64,000 nucleotides of DNA from JAVBQL01 sp031549085 (GTDB lineage: Bacteria; Spirochaetota; GWE2-31-10; MWDO01). Shown in pieces: positions 16,750-25,164 of the stretch (within the stretch, counting starts at the first letter, position 1; every line of letters begins with the position of its first letter). Made by a program: the position numbers and the translations under genes. The stretch is taken from NCBI GenBank assembly GCA_031549085.1, contig JAVBQL010000001.1:123685-187684 (forward strand), written 5' to 3'. The notes under the pieces were generated by a model. The model made no database searches. It saw only the letters and a list, made by a program, of their open reading frames with translations, and was not told the DNA's origin.

Positions 16750-17243
16750 AATCACACACCGCCTTAAATGAACTCTCTCTATTTTTTAAATAGGTATATT
16801 CCAAATGGATATAATTATAGTATTATATCGAAATAAACTCTATAAAATATTACATGTTTTGCAGTAAAAGTTTCCTTCTTTGTCTTAAATTAAGTTATCT
16901 TTTAATAAATTTAAGACGTTACTTAATAAATAAAGTAGAAAGAGATTTTGACATATATTTTTTTTTATTATATTTTAAAATATTGGATTTCTTACAAAGT
17001 TTTTTAGTAGGGTGAGATTGTTTTTTCTAAACCCCTAACCCCCTTTTCAAAAAGGGGGCTTTAAGGAAAATGAAATAGTGTTCAGTTTATCTTGTTGTGG
17101 TAAGCAACAAGATAAACCTATTCACTAAAGCAATAAAACTCTATATATAAATTGAAAGATAAAAGTGTATAATGAATTTATTTTTTGTCATACTTAACAG
17201 TATATAAAAGAAGAGTGAACAATAGACTTTTAAGGAGATGGAT
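16750..17243. other. Divergent gap with C-type hairpin and a second stem-loop
   Basis: A 494-base gap between the minus-strand sensor and the plus-strand aminotransferase. The C-type hairpin CCCCCTTTTCAAAAAGGGGG is at 17039-17058 with an extra C-run before it. A long stem-loop lies at 17072-17125: outer TAGTG/CACTA, mismatch TTCA against CTATT, inner stem GTTTATCTTGTTG/CAACAAGATAAAC. It stands where a B hairpin would be, but lacks the GTC/TTTG loop. There is no T-run, so it is not a terminator. The rest is AT-rich. Confidence 0.6.
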
Positions 17244-18545
17244 ATGAGAAGAGAGTTGGTTCCAATTGGAGCATCTGCTCTATCTTATGAGATTAGAGAG
17301 ATTGTCATAGTTGCTAATCAGTTGAAGCAGATGGGACTAAATTTAATATATGAAAATATTGGTGATCCTGTGGCCAAAGGTGAGAAGCTACCAATCTGGA
17401 TTAAGGATATTCTAAAAAACCTAATCAATGATGATATAAGCTATGCCTACTGTGATACCCAAGGAATCCCCTCAACAAGAGAGTTTGTTGCAAATATGAC
17501 CAATGCAGAGGGGGGGATAAATATCACTGCAGGCGATGTCTACTTTTTCAATGGACTTGGAGATACAATTGCTAGGATGTTCAACTTTCTAAAGAGGGAG
17601 GCTCGCGTCATTGGACCAACCCCTGCCTACTCAACTCATAGCTCAGCAGAGGCAGCACACTCTGGATATGAACACCTAACATACCATCTTGATCCAGATA
17701 ATAACTGGCAGCCAAATGTTGATGAGATATATAACAAAGCAAAGTATAATGACTCAATCGCAGGAATACTCTTGATAAACCCTGGTAATCCAACAGGTTC
17801 TGTTATTGAACATAAAATATTGAAAGATATATGTGAAATTGCTGATGAGCTTGATCTATTTATTGTTTGTGATGAGATCTATTCGGAGATAGTCTATTCA
17901 ACTGCAACAAGAACAAAGCTCTCAACAGTTATTGGCAATGCTTGTGGTCTAAGCCTTAATGGTATAAGCAAGCAGATTCCATGGCCAGGTTCAAGGTGCG
18001 GCTGGATGGAGGTCTACAACAAAAAGAGTGACAAAGAGTTTGCAAAATTCATTGATACAATAATAAAGGCAAAGAGGCTTGAGGTGTGCAGTACAACTCT
18101 GCCGCAGATGGCTCTTCCTCTAATATTGGGAGACCCAAGGTATAAAAACCATCTAAAAGAGCGAAGCAATAAGTATGAAATGCGTGCAAAAGAGGCTGCT
18201 GCAATTTTTGGCGGTCATGAGGGGATAAAGTTCATTGAGCCAAAGGGGGCCTTCTATATGTCTATACTCTTTGATGAATCAAAACTCAAACCAAATCAAA
18301 CACTTAAGATAGACAATGAGCAGATACGATTAAAGGTTGAGGAGCTCTGCAAAAAAGATATTGAGCTTGATAAGAGATTTGTCTACTATCTTTTAGGAAA
18401 GAGTGGGATAATTGCTGTGCCCCTAACAGGATTCTATTCAAAGATCAGAGGATTTCGAATAACCCTATTAGAAGAAGATGATCATAAGAGAATTAGGGTT
18501 TTTGAGACAATAAGAGATTGTATGCTTGAATATTTAAACAGCTAG
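17244..18545 (+). CDS. PLP-dependent aminotransferase, class I/II
   Basis: 433 residues from ATG 17244, placed by AAGGAG six bases upstream (the Met at 17238 overlaps that site). Fold type I aminotransferase: ENIGDPVAKGEKLP near the start, the glycine-rich cofactor loop in NGLGDTIARMFN, NPGNPTGSV for substrate binding, DEIYSEIVY with the pyridine-facing Asp, the Schiff-base Lys243 in NGISKQ, and Arg in the C-terminal FRITLLEED. It resembles alanine/aspartate-type aminotransferases of anaerobes; the exact substrate cannot be set. It is a single gene, followed by a C-type hairpin. Confidence 0.88.
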   Translation: MRRELVPIGASALSYEIREIVIVANQLKQMGLNLIYENIGDPVAKGEKLPIWIKDILKNLINDDISYAYCDTQGIPSTREFVANMTNAEGGINITAGDVYFFNGLGDTIARMFNFLKREARVIGPTPAYSTHSSAEAAHSGYEHLTYHLDPDNNWQPNVDEIYNKAKYNDSIAGILLINPGNPTGSVIEHKILKDICEIADELDLFIVCDEIYSEIVYSTATRTKLSTVIGNACGLSLNGISKQIPWPGSRCGWMEVYNKKSDKEFAKFIDTIIKAKRLEVCSTTLPQMALPLILGDPRYKNHLKERSNKYEMRAKEAAAIFGGHEGIKFIEPKGAFYMSILFDESKLKPNQTLKIDNEQIRLKVEELCKKDIELDKRFVYYLLGKSGIIAVPLTGFYSKIRGFRITLLEEDDHKRIRVFETIRDCMLEYLNS

Positions 18546-18555
18546 AGTTTTTTTC

Positions 18556-18618
18556 TACCCCCCCCTTTACATAAAGGGGGTGAGTTTTTTAGTTTTTAAA
18601 TTTAGAAACTAAAAATTT
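18556..18618 (+). repeat. C-type hairpin and second small stem-loop after the aminotransferase
   Basis: C-run arms CCCCCTTTA / TAAAGGGGG (18559-18580) followed by GAGTTTTTT, then a stem TTTTTAGTTTT / AGAAACTAAAAA (18594-18618). The first hairpin with its T-run may end transcription of the aminotransferase. No B-type internal loop is present. Confidence 0.55.
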
Positions 18619-18774
18619 TTTCTTATACAAGATATTGATCAGAAAGGACGTGGCACTTAAAAAAAGAAAAAAAAGGTTACCGCTTGGATGCAGCGGTATA
18701 CAAGCTATAAACTTTATCACACAAGTAAATAATGAATTAAACGAATACAAAACCCAAAAGAGGTCTAATTAAAA

Positions 18775-19257
18775 ATGCCATTCGAAAACATAATAATAGC
18801 TGGTGCAAAGGGTGTTGGAAAAAGTATCTATGGAAAAAATTTAGCCATTAGAACAGGCAGAACTTTTTTTGACACTGATACTCTAATTATGAAAAAGTTC
18901 TCTTTTGATACTATTGGAGAACTTTTCTCATCTGTTGGAGAGAAAAAGTTTAGAGAGATTGAGAGAGAGTGCTTTCTTGAAGCCATCAATGACAATAGAA
19001 AAAAGGTAGTCTCCACAGGGGGCGGTTTTTTTTACTCTGAAGAGAGCATAAAATTGCTTCCCTCCGATAGTATAGTATTGTCCCTCTATTTAGAGCCAAA
19101 TCTCCTATGGGAGTTAAACTGCAAAAAGAGTAATCTGCCAGCCTACATAAAAAACTCGCCAAATGGAAAAGATGAGTTTATAAATAGAGTAACTATTATT
19201 AATAGAAACCTTAAGGATATCTCTCTATTAATTAATATAGAAAAATATATTAATTAA
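18775..19257 (+). CDS. aroK: Shikimate kinase
   Basis: 160 residues. It phosphorylates shikimate to shikimate 3-phosphate in the route to aromatic amino acids. P-loop GAKGVGKS (10-17), the substrate Asp in FFDTDTLI (30-37), and the glycine triad STGGGFF (near residue 80) are all present; length is normal for AroK. AGAGG lies upstream of ATG 18775. It is convergent with the GSCFA gene, and the two stops overlap by four bases. Other aromatic pathway genes are not adjacent. Confidence 0.9.
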   Translation: MPFENIIIAGAKGVGKSIYGKNLAIRTGRTFFDTDTLIMKKFSFDTIGELFSSVGEKKFREIERECFLEAINDNRKKVVSTGGGFFYSEESIKLLPSDSIVLSLYLEPNLLWELNCKKSNLPAYIKNSPNGKDEFINRVTIINRNLKDISLLINIEKYIN

Positions 19258-20438
19258 TCTAAAGTGGATTTTCTCTCTATTCTTGATCTATAAAACTTGT
19301 TCTCAATAGTGATATTAAATAGATCTAGCTTTTTAAAACTATTTAGAAGTTTAAGATTACCTAAATCTGTGCTATCAAAATTTCTCTCTTTAATTATATC
19401 AAGGACTGTTATGAAGTAGTAATAAAATTTGTCTCTCTTAAGTTGGTTAAAAATATTAATTAATTCTTCATATCTATCAACAAAATAATTAAAAAGTTTC
19501 TCTCCAACAAAAAAGATCTCTTTCTCAATAACACTACTCTCTCTAATCTCATACATTTTGTAGAGTGATAAAAGAGTGTTTTTTAGGTGGTTAAAATATT
19601 TTTCGTCTTCGGGGTTAAATGGCTTGTGCTTTCTATTTTTTTTAAGCTTTTCAAAATTGGAAATATATTTTTTTAGTTCATCATTAAAATAGCGGCTGGA
19701 GAACTCCTCCATTATTTTGAGAACCGTTCTCTTTTTTAGATGAGTTTTATCTTTTTTATAGTAACTGTAATCTCTAAAGCCATCAATAACAAGTTCGTAG
19801 GCAGAAAAATAGAAAATATCTCTATTATTAATTAATGAATCTATTGCAACCCGCAAAATTGCCTTGCTTAATGAGTTTTCTTCAGGGTTATTTATGTTAT
19901 GTCTTACTGGAGAGAGGGTTAGAATAATTTTTATATTTGGAATATGTTCTTTTAGGAGCGATATAGTTTTCGTGATAAACTCTATATTCTCTTCAACAGA
20001 GAGCATCTCTTTTGTAAATAGAGCCTCATTAAGCTTGTGGCAGTTGGCAACAATTTTGCCGCTCTCTTTTAGCCTATATACAACACTTGTTCCAAAGGTA
20101 ATTATTACTATATTAGATTTTAACAATTTTTCTTTGGAGTTTGAGGCACTGTTTATAAGTTTGTTTTTTAAGTTTTGATAAATATCTGACTCAAAAAGTG
20201 TAGATGAATTAAAAGAGACAAACTTGCCATCTATTTCAGTGATCTCACTCTCTTCAAAGAGACCATCATCTTTTGATAGCACTATTGTCTCTATATTTTT
20301 GTATATAGAATAGCTATTATATATAGTTCCAAATGGATTAACAAGAGAATCAATGCCATTTCTTTTTAGATACCTATTTATTTCTAATGCAAAGCATGAG
20401 CCAATTGAAAAAATATTATCATTAATGTTGATAACCAT
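19254..20438 (-). CDS. GSCFA family protein
   Basis: 394 residues. The N-terminal FSIGSCFALEINRYL (residues 10-24) is the naming motif of the GSCFA family (SGNH-hydrolase-like fold). It is followed by NPFGTIYNSYSI, the central IVIITFGTSVVYR, and LTLSPVRHN, which supplies the His-containing block. Members are thought to act on envelope carbohydrates or lipids, but no reaction is established. The C-terminal 130 residues are charged and helical. No signal peptide is visible. It is a single gene convergent with aroK. Confidence 0.8.
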   Translation of the reverse strand: MVININDNIFSIGSCFALEINRYLKRNGIDSLVNPFGTIYNSYSIYKNIETIVLSKDDGLFEESEITEIDGKFVSFNSSTLFESDIYQNLKNKLINSASNSKEKLLKSNIVIITFGTSVVYRLKESGKIVANCHKLNEALFTKEMLSVEENIEFITKTISLLKEHIPNIKIILTLSPVRHNINNPEENSLSKAILRVAIDSLINNRDIFYFSAYELVIDGFRDYSYYKKDKTHLKKRTVLKIMEEFSSRYFNDELKKYISNFEKLKKNRKHKPFNPEDEKYFNHLKNTLLSLYKMYEIRESSVIEKEIFFVGEKLFNYFVDRYEELINIFNQLKRDKFYYYFITVLDIIKERNFDSTDLGNLKLLNSFKKLDLFNITIENKFYRSRIERKSTLD

Positions 20439-20569
20439 ATATCTGAAAATAGCACTTTTTTAAATATATGCCTACTATAATTATTCATATAAAAGCTTAT
20501 ATTATTTTAGGCTATTTAAGAGGTGTTTAACAAAAAAGAATCTATATTTCAAAGATAGACTCCTAACTC

Positions 20570-20602
20570 CCCTCCCATAGCAAGGAGAGGGAGTTTAAGA
20601 AG
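20570..20602 (+). repeat. C-type hairpin, diverged copy
   Basis: CTAACTCCCCTCCC followed by GGAGAGGGAGTTTAAG, the same layout as the other C hairpins but with a TAGCAA loop. It lies just after the stop of rlpA and between two minus-strand genes. A TAAGAGGTGTTTAACA stretch at 20518-20533 resembles the outer arm of the B hairpins near 51530 and 56420, so a decayed B may be present. Confidence 0.5.
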
Positions 20603-20617
20603 AGAGGTGTAAAAGCA

Positions 20618-21367
20618 CTACTCCCCTAGGTTATTTTTCTTTTTCTTAACAAAGTGATCTATATTATTTTTGTTCAATAGCTCTAAATATCTATCAACCT
20701 CTGCCTTCGTAAGGTTTGGGATAATGACACGATACATATCAACATTATTTATATTAACATTGGTTATAATTGGCTTAACATTCATAAGCTTGTCAACTTT
20801 TACTGTTAGATCCTGTGCATAGTGATAGGTCTTAAAAGATCCAAGCTGAAGGTCATAGATGTATTCATCTGTTATAGTAATTTTAATATCTGCCGTTGTG
20901 CTGCCAGTAGTTATACTATCAGTGGTTGTGATTATGTGTGTAGAGTCATCAGCTGGAGCAATTTTAAGCTCAATAGCCTTCCCAACCAAATCTTCCATCA
21001 TTACTGGCTCATTGTCATTAGGCCTATGGATAGCAATTTTTACATTCATAACACCCTGATTGATAAGACCAAGCTCATTGGCAGCCGCCTTTGAAAGGTC
21101 TATTATTCTTGACTCTGCAAATGGGCCTCTATCATTAATTCTAACAATTACCTCTCTTCCATTCTCAACAGAGATAACCTTCACATAAGTACCAAATGGA
21201 AGTGTTTTATGAGCTGCTGTATAGTCATATGTATTAAATATCTCACCACTTGCTGTCTTTTTTCCATGAAAATTTGGCCCATACCATGATGCAAGCCCTG
21301 TCTCTTCATAACTATTCATAAAAAACAGAACATTAAACAGCAGAGCCACAAATAATAATCTTTTCAT
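20618..21367 (-). CDS. rlpA: RlpA-like septal ring lytic transglycosylase with SPOR domain
   Basis: 249 residues. A signal peptide (KRLLFVALLFNVLFFMNSY) without a lipobox Cys is followed by a double-psi beta-barrel: GLASWYGPNFHGKKTASGE, FNTYDYTAAHKTLPFGTYVKV and VRINDRGPFAESRIIDLSKAAANELG. The latter carries the catalytic Asp of RlpA enzymes, which cut peptidoglycan strands lacking stem peptides at the division site. The C-terminal 75 residues (YDLQLGSFKTYHYAQDLTVKV ... YRVIIPNL) form a SPOR domain that binds denuded glycan. All expected residues are present. Confidence 0.9.
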   Translation of the reverse strand: MKRLLFVALLFNVLFFMNSYEETGLASWYGPNFHGKKTASGEIFNTYDYTAAHKTLPFGTYVKVISVENGREVIVRINDRGPFAESRIIDLSKAAANELGLINQGVMNVKIAIHRPNDNEPVMMEDLVGKAIELKIAPADDSTHIITTTDSITTGSTTADIKITITDEYIYDLQLGSFKTYHYAQDLTVKVDKLMNVKPIITNVNINNVDMYRVIIPNLTKAEVDRYLELLNKNNIDHFVKKKKNNLGE

Positions 21368-21517
21368 AATCTATCTTCTCCTAAACATAAAACTTACATA
21401 AAAAGATCTTTAGAAAAAAATTATACTTTTTTGATATAAAAAAAAGATCTTAATCTAAATGATCGGAACTTGGAGAAAGATCTTTATAAAAGTAGATTGA
21501 AGTTAAAAAAAAGTAAT

Positions 21518-22522
21518 CTATATTTTTAGCAGTTTATATTTATCTCTATTGATCAGTAGATAGTAACCACCCTCTATTTTCATTAATTTCTTAAATTCTT
21601 CCCTGTTTTTTTCTATTTGTATCAATTTTTCTTTTGCTATTTTATCTGTCAATTTAATTGAATAGAGAGCATCCTCTTTTAAAACCAGCAAAGTATCATC
21701 TATTAGGCATATGTCCAAAACTTTATAAAAATCTCTGTCAACTCCGGGAAGCGCATCGAATTCTCCTCTTCCCCACCCATAGTAGAAACCAAGAGAGTTC
21801 TCTCTTTTCCAGTTTTCATCTTTTCCTACAATTGAAAGATGAGCATAATCGCCAAAGCGCCCCCAACTAGATGAGAAAAGCACTACCCAATTTTCACTTA
21901 TATCGCCCTTAATTATATGCTCATATGAGCCATTATTTTGCAGTTCACTTGTCTTTTTATGTTTTGGTTTATTTGGAGTAGTAATATCATATTTTAATAT
22001 GTATTTTGGAAACACTAAATTATCAACCAAATACAATGCATTATCTCTTATCAAGATATCATCTATTGATTTCCCTTTCATTTTTTTAATTGGGAGAAAA
22101 ATTTTATTTATTATAGAATCAAGTTTTGTTAAATCAATAAATGAGAAGAGCTCATTTTCTTTCTCATATTGTCCACCAAGATAAACAACATTGCCCTTGA
22201 AATTTATTGAATCAAATTTATATTCAGTTTTTTCGAATATTTTCTTCCCATGCTCATCAGATATGATTAGTTTTCTATCTTTAGCCTCCTCACCAAAACA
22301 TAGTGATACAAATAGAAGATTCTCTAAAAAGACGCTCTTTGATGGGTAGGGAATATCAATTTTTCCTACCTCTTTGATTGAATTATTCTCAAATTGGGCA
22401 ATAATGCTGGAGCTATCTTGAGGGATTATGAATTTACGATTCTCTATATTTTGTCCACTCACATATAGTGGAACAAATAGCATAACCAAAGCAATGTATA
22501 CTATTTTTATCTCATTTTTCAT
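21518..22522 (-). CDS. Exported protein of unknown function, possibly beta-propeller
   Basis: 334 residues with a signal peptide (KIVYIALVMLFVPLYVSGQ). The body alternates short beta strands and turns (LENLLFVSLCFGEE, LIISDEHGKKIF, FKGNVVYLGGQYEKE, RDNALYLVDNLVF, IDDTLLVLKEDALYSIKL), with repeats of about 45 residues as in a propeller; this is a visual impression. No catalytic motif or lipobox. Single gene, 150 bases upstream of rlpA on the same strand. I do not recognise the family. Confidence 0.6.
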   Translation of the reverse strand: MKNEIKIVYIALVMLFVPLYVSGQNIENRKFIIPQDSSSIIAQFENNSIKEVGKIDIPYPSKSVFLENLLFVSLCFGEEAKDRKLIISDEHGKKIFEKTEYKFDSINFKGNVVYLGGQYEKENELFSFIDLTKLDSIINKIFLPIKKMKGKSIDDILIRDNALYLVDNLVFPKYILKYDITTPNKPKHKKTSELQNNGSYEHIIKGDISENWVVLFSSSWGRFGDYAHLSIVGKDENWKRENSLGFYYGWGRGEFDALPGVDRDFYKVLDICLIDDTLLVLKEDALYSIKLTDKIAKEKLIQIEKNREEFKKLMKIEGGYYLLINRDKYKLLKI

Positions 22523-22689
22523 TTTAAGTCCTTAATCCATTTGTTAAGTTTTTTTTTCAATAAAGTTTTTTCAAATATTAAATCTATCTCTTTTATCAAA
22601 TATTTATAGCATGATTGCATAGCCAATAGCAAAGTTTTTTGTCAGCATCAATCTAAAAGATATTTTCTTTAATTTTACAAGAACTTCTT

Positions 22690-22718
22690 TTGACAAGTTT
22701 CAAACTTTTTAGTATCAA
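22690..22718 (+). promoter_or_regulatory. Candidate promoter of the XRE-cupin/acyl-CoA synthetase operon
   Basis: TTGACA (22690-22695), 17-base spacer, TATCAA (22713-22718), 80 bases before the start at 22799. The spacer begins with a small palindrome AAGTTTCAAACTT that could be an operator. Confidence 0.4.
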
Positions 22719-22798
22719 TAAAACTACGAGATTTTATATTTAAAAATAACTATGACTTTTATAAGTCAAGAAATAGATTATTTTTTTTGGAGGTAAAT

Positions 22799-23353
22799 AT
22801 GAACGAAGAAATTCTACAGGTGGCAATTCGCATAAAGGCACTGCGAGAGATTGAGGGATTATCTACTGAACAAATTTCAAAAGAGCTTGATGTTTCAAAA
22901 GAGGAGTATGAAAATTATGAGAATGGGAAGGCTGATATTCCTGTAAGTTTTCTATATGCTCTTGCTAACAGATATAAAGTGGAGCTTACAGAGATTCTAA
23001 CTGGGGAGTCTCCAAGACTAAAAGTATATGAGCTTGTAAGAAAGGGTGAGGGAATTGGTGTTGATAGAAGAAAAGCCTATAAGTATCAGAGTTTGGCATA
23101 CAATTTTACACACAAAAAGATTGAGCCATTTATTGTAATTGCAGAGCCAAAGGATAGCAACTTGCCTATAGAGTACAACTCTCACAAGGGGCAGGAGTTT
23201 AACTATCTACTTGAGGGAAAGCTTGCTTTCTATATAAATGGAAAGGAGCTCATTCTAAACGAGGGAGACTCTATCTACTTCGACTCTGGCGTTGGACATG
23301 CCCATAGGGCATTGGATAATAAAAATGCTAAATTTTTAGCAATTATTCTATAA
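22799..23353 (+). CDS. XRE-family regulator with C-terminal cupin domain
   Basis: 184 residues from ATG 22799, set by TTGGAGG six bases upstream. Residues 1-62 are a helix-turn-helix of the XRE type (IRIKALREIEGLSTEQISKELDVSKEEYENYENGKADIPV). Residues 115-184 are a cupin (GQEFNYLLEGKLAFYINGKELILNEGDSIYFDSGVGHAHRAL) that likely binds a small effector. XRE-cupin proteins often stand before an acyl-CoA synthetase, as here 127 bases downstream. The probable role is sensing a carboxylic acid or its CoA ester and controlling the pair. Confidence 0.88.
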   Translation: MNEEILQVAIRIKALREIEGLSTEQISKELDVSKEEYENYENGKADIPVSFLYALANRYKVELTEILTGESPRLKVYELVRKGEGIGVDRRKAYKYQSLAYNFTHKKIEPFIVIAEPKDSNLPIEYNSHKGQEFNYLLEGKLAFYINGKELILNEGDSIYFDSGVGHAHRALDNKNAKFLAIIL

Positions 23354-23386
23354 AATATTTTTATCCATCTACCTATTTAAGAGTAG

Positions 23387-23405
23387 TGTGAAATTTAGTT
23401 TCACA
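23387..23405. promoter_or_regulatory. Perfect inverted repeat between regulator and acyl-CoA synthetase
   Basis: TGTGAAATTTAGTTTCACA: 7-base arms, 5-base centre, no T-run after it. Its placement between the regulator stop and the synthetase start fits an operator or an mRNA stem-loop. Confidence 0.4.
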
Positions 23406-23480
23406 ACCTTAAAGTAGGCAAAAGAGTTAATACTCTTTAATAATCAACTTTTATAGAACTTTTTAGGGAGAGAAACAAAA

Positions 23481-25136
23481 ATGATACTTAATAAATTTTT
23501 ACCAAAGACAGACTTTAAGTCATATGATGACTTTGATGAAAACTTCAAATTAAATATACCTGACAACTTCAACTTTGCTTTTGATGTTGTTGATGTTATC
23601 GCTGACAAAGAGCCAAATAGAAAGGCTATCATCTGGACAGATGGCGAAAATGACAAGACAATAACCTTCAAAGAGCTGAAGGAGTATAGCAATAAGACTG
23701 CAAACTTTTTCAAAAGTATTGGAATAAAGAAGGGTGATAAGGTGATGCTTATACTAAAAAGAAAGCATCAGTTTTGGTATGCGATAATTGCGCTGCATAA
23801 AATTGGAGCAATCGCAATACCAGCAACACACCTTCTAACAGAGAAAGATATTACATATAGAATTGATGCTGCTGGAATTGAGACAATATTGTCTGTTAAT
23901 GAGTCTCCTATAATAGATGCTATTGATGAGAGCACAAAAAAATCTAAAATAATAAAAAATAGGATTGTTTTAGCAGATGAGAGAGAGGGCTTCTTAACAT
24001 TCAACAGCGAAGTTGAGAAGCATAGTCCAATATTTAACCGCGGTACGGGAGCTGAGGATTGCGGCGGAAAAGAGCCAATGATTCTCTACTTCACATCTGG
24101 AACAACAGGTCAGCCAAAGATGGCACTTCACAATTTTAACTACCCGCTTGGACATATCATCACAGCAAGATATTGGCATAATATAGAAGATGGTGATATA
24201 CACCTAACAGTATCTGACACTGGCTGGGCAAAATCCCTATGGGGAAAACTCTATGGACAGTGGATCTGCGGCGGAGTTGTATTTGTATATGATTATGAAA
24301 AATTTGCTCCAAAAAAGATGCTCGATATGATCTCAAAGTATAAGGTATCAACCTTCTGTGCACCGCCAACAATATATAGATATATTATAAAAGAGGATTT
24401 TACAAAATATGATCTTTCTGGCTTAAAGTATGTTACAACAGCAGGAGAGGCTTTGAACCCTGAAATATTTACTCAATTTGAGCAGAAGACAGGCTTAAAA
24501 ATATATGAAGCCTTTGGACAGACAGAGCTTACACTTCTTTTAGGCACATTCTACTTTATGGAACCAAGACCGGGAGCTATGGGGCGCCCATCTCCGCAAT
24601 ATGAGGTTGACTTGATAGATGAGAATGGAGAGACATGTGAGCTTGGAAAGACTGGGGAGATTGTTATAAGGACAGACAAGAAGATGCCTCCAGGGATCTT
24701 TTTGGGCTACTACAGAGATGAAGAGCTTACAAAAAAGGCGTGGAACAATGATGTCTACCATACAGGCGATCTTGCTTGGTGCGATGAAGATGGCTTCTAC
24801 TGGTTTGTTGGGCGTGCTGATGATGTTATAAAGAGCTCTGGCTATCGAATTGGACCATTTGAGATTGAGAGTGTTCTATTGGAGCATCCATCAGTTCTTG
24901 AGTGTGCTGTTACTGGTGTTCCTGATCCAATGAGAGGGCAGACAGTAAAGGCAACTGTAGTTCTAAGCAATGGATATGAGCCATCTGAAGATTTGACAAA
25001 AGAGCTTCAGGATTTTGTTAAAAATATGACCGCCCCATATAAGTACCCAAGAATTATTGAGTATGTCAAGGAGCTTCCAAAGACAATAAGCGGAAAGATA
25101 AGAAGAGTTGAGATACGAGAGCATGACAAAAAGTAG
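23481..25136 (+). CDS. AMP-forming acyl-CoA synthetase (medium-chain/benzoate type)
   Basis: 551 residues. It activates a carboxylic acid with ATP and CoA. The adenylate-forming core is intact: P-loop YFTSGTTGQPKMALHN (near 197), TTAGEALNPE, YEAFGQTELTLL, YHTGDLAWCDEDGFYWFVGRADDVIKSSGYRIGPFEIE, and the catalytic Lys in TISGKIRR (near 539). It is closest in style to ACSM/AcsA-like medium-chain enzymes; the substrate is not determined. GGGAGAG precedes ATG 23481. It is downstream of the XRE-cupin regulator and probably controlled by it. Confidence 0.9.
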   Translation: MILNKFLPKTDFKSYDDFDENFKLNIPDNFNFAFDVVDVIADKEPNRKAIIWTDGENDKTITFKELKEYSNKTANFFKSIGIKKGDKVMLILKRKHQFWYAIIALHKIGAIAIPATHLLTEKDITYRIDAAGIETILSVNESPIIDAIDESTKKSKIIKNRIVLADEREGFLTFNSEVEKHSPIFNRGTGAEDCGGKEPMILYFTSGTTGQPKMALHNFNYPLGHIITARYWHNIEDGDIHLTVSDTGWAKSLWGKLYGQWICGGVVFVYDYEKFAPKKMLDMISKYKVSTFCAPPTIYRYIIKEDFTKYDLSGLKYVTTAGEALNPEIFTQFEQKTGLKIYEAFGQTELTLLLGTFYFMEPRPGAMGRPSPQYEVDLIDENGETCELGKTGEIVIRTDKKMPPGIFLGYYRDEELTKKAWNNDVYHTGDLAWCDEDGFYWFVGRADDVIKSSGYRIGPFEIESVLLEHPSVLECAVTGVPDPMRGQTVKATVVLSNGYEPSEDLTKELQDFVKNMTAPYKYPRIIEYVKELPKTISGKIRRVEIREHDKK

Positions 25137-25164
25137 TGTGCAATTAAAAACTAAAGGGTCTGTT

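Noticed and set aside
17039..17058. C-rich hairpins as G-quadruplex sites
   Set aside because: The G-runs are single and pair with C-runs in a simple hairpin; four spaced G-runs are not present.
17072..17125. Stem-loop as a terminator
   Set aside because: There is no T-run on either side and no gene ends nearby in a suitable direction.
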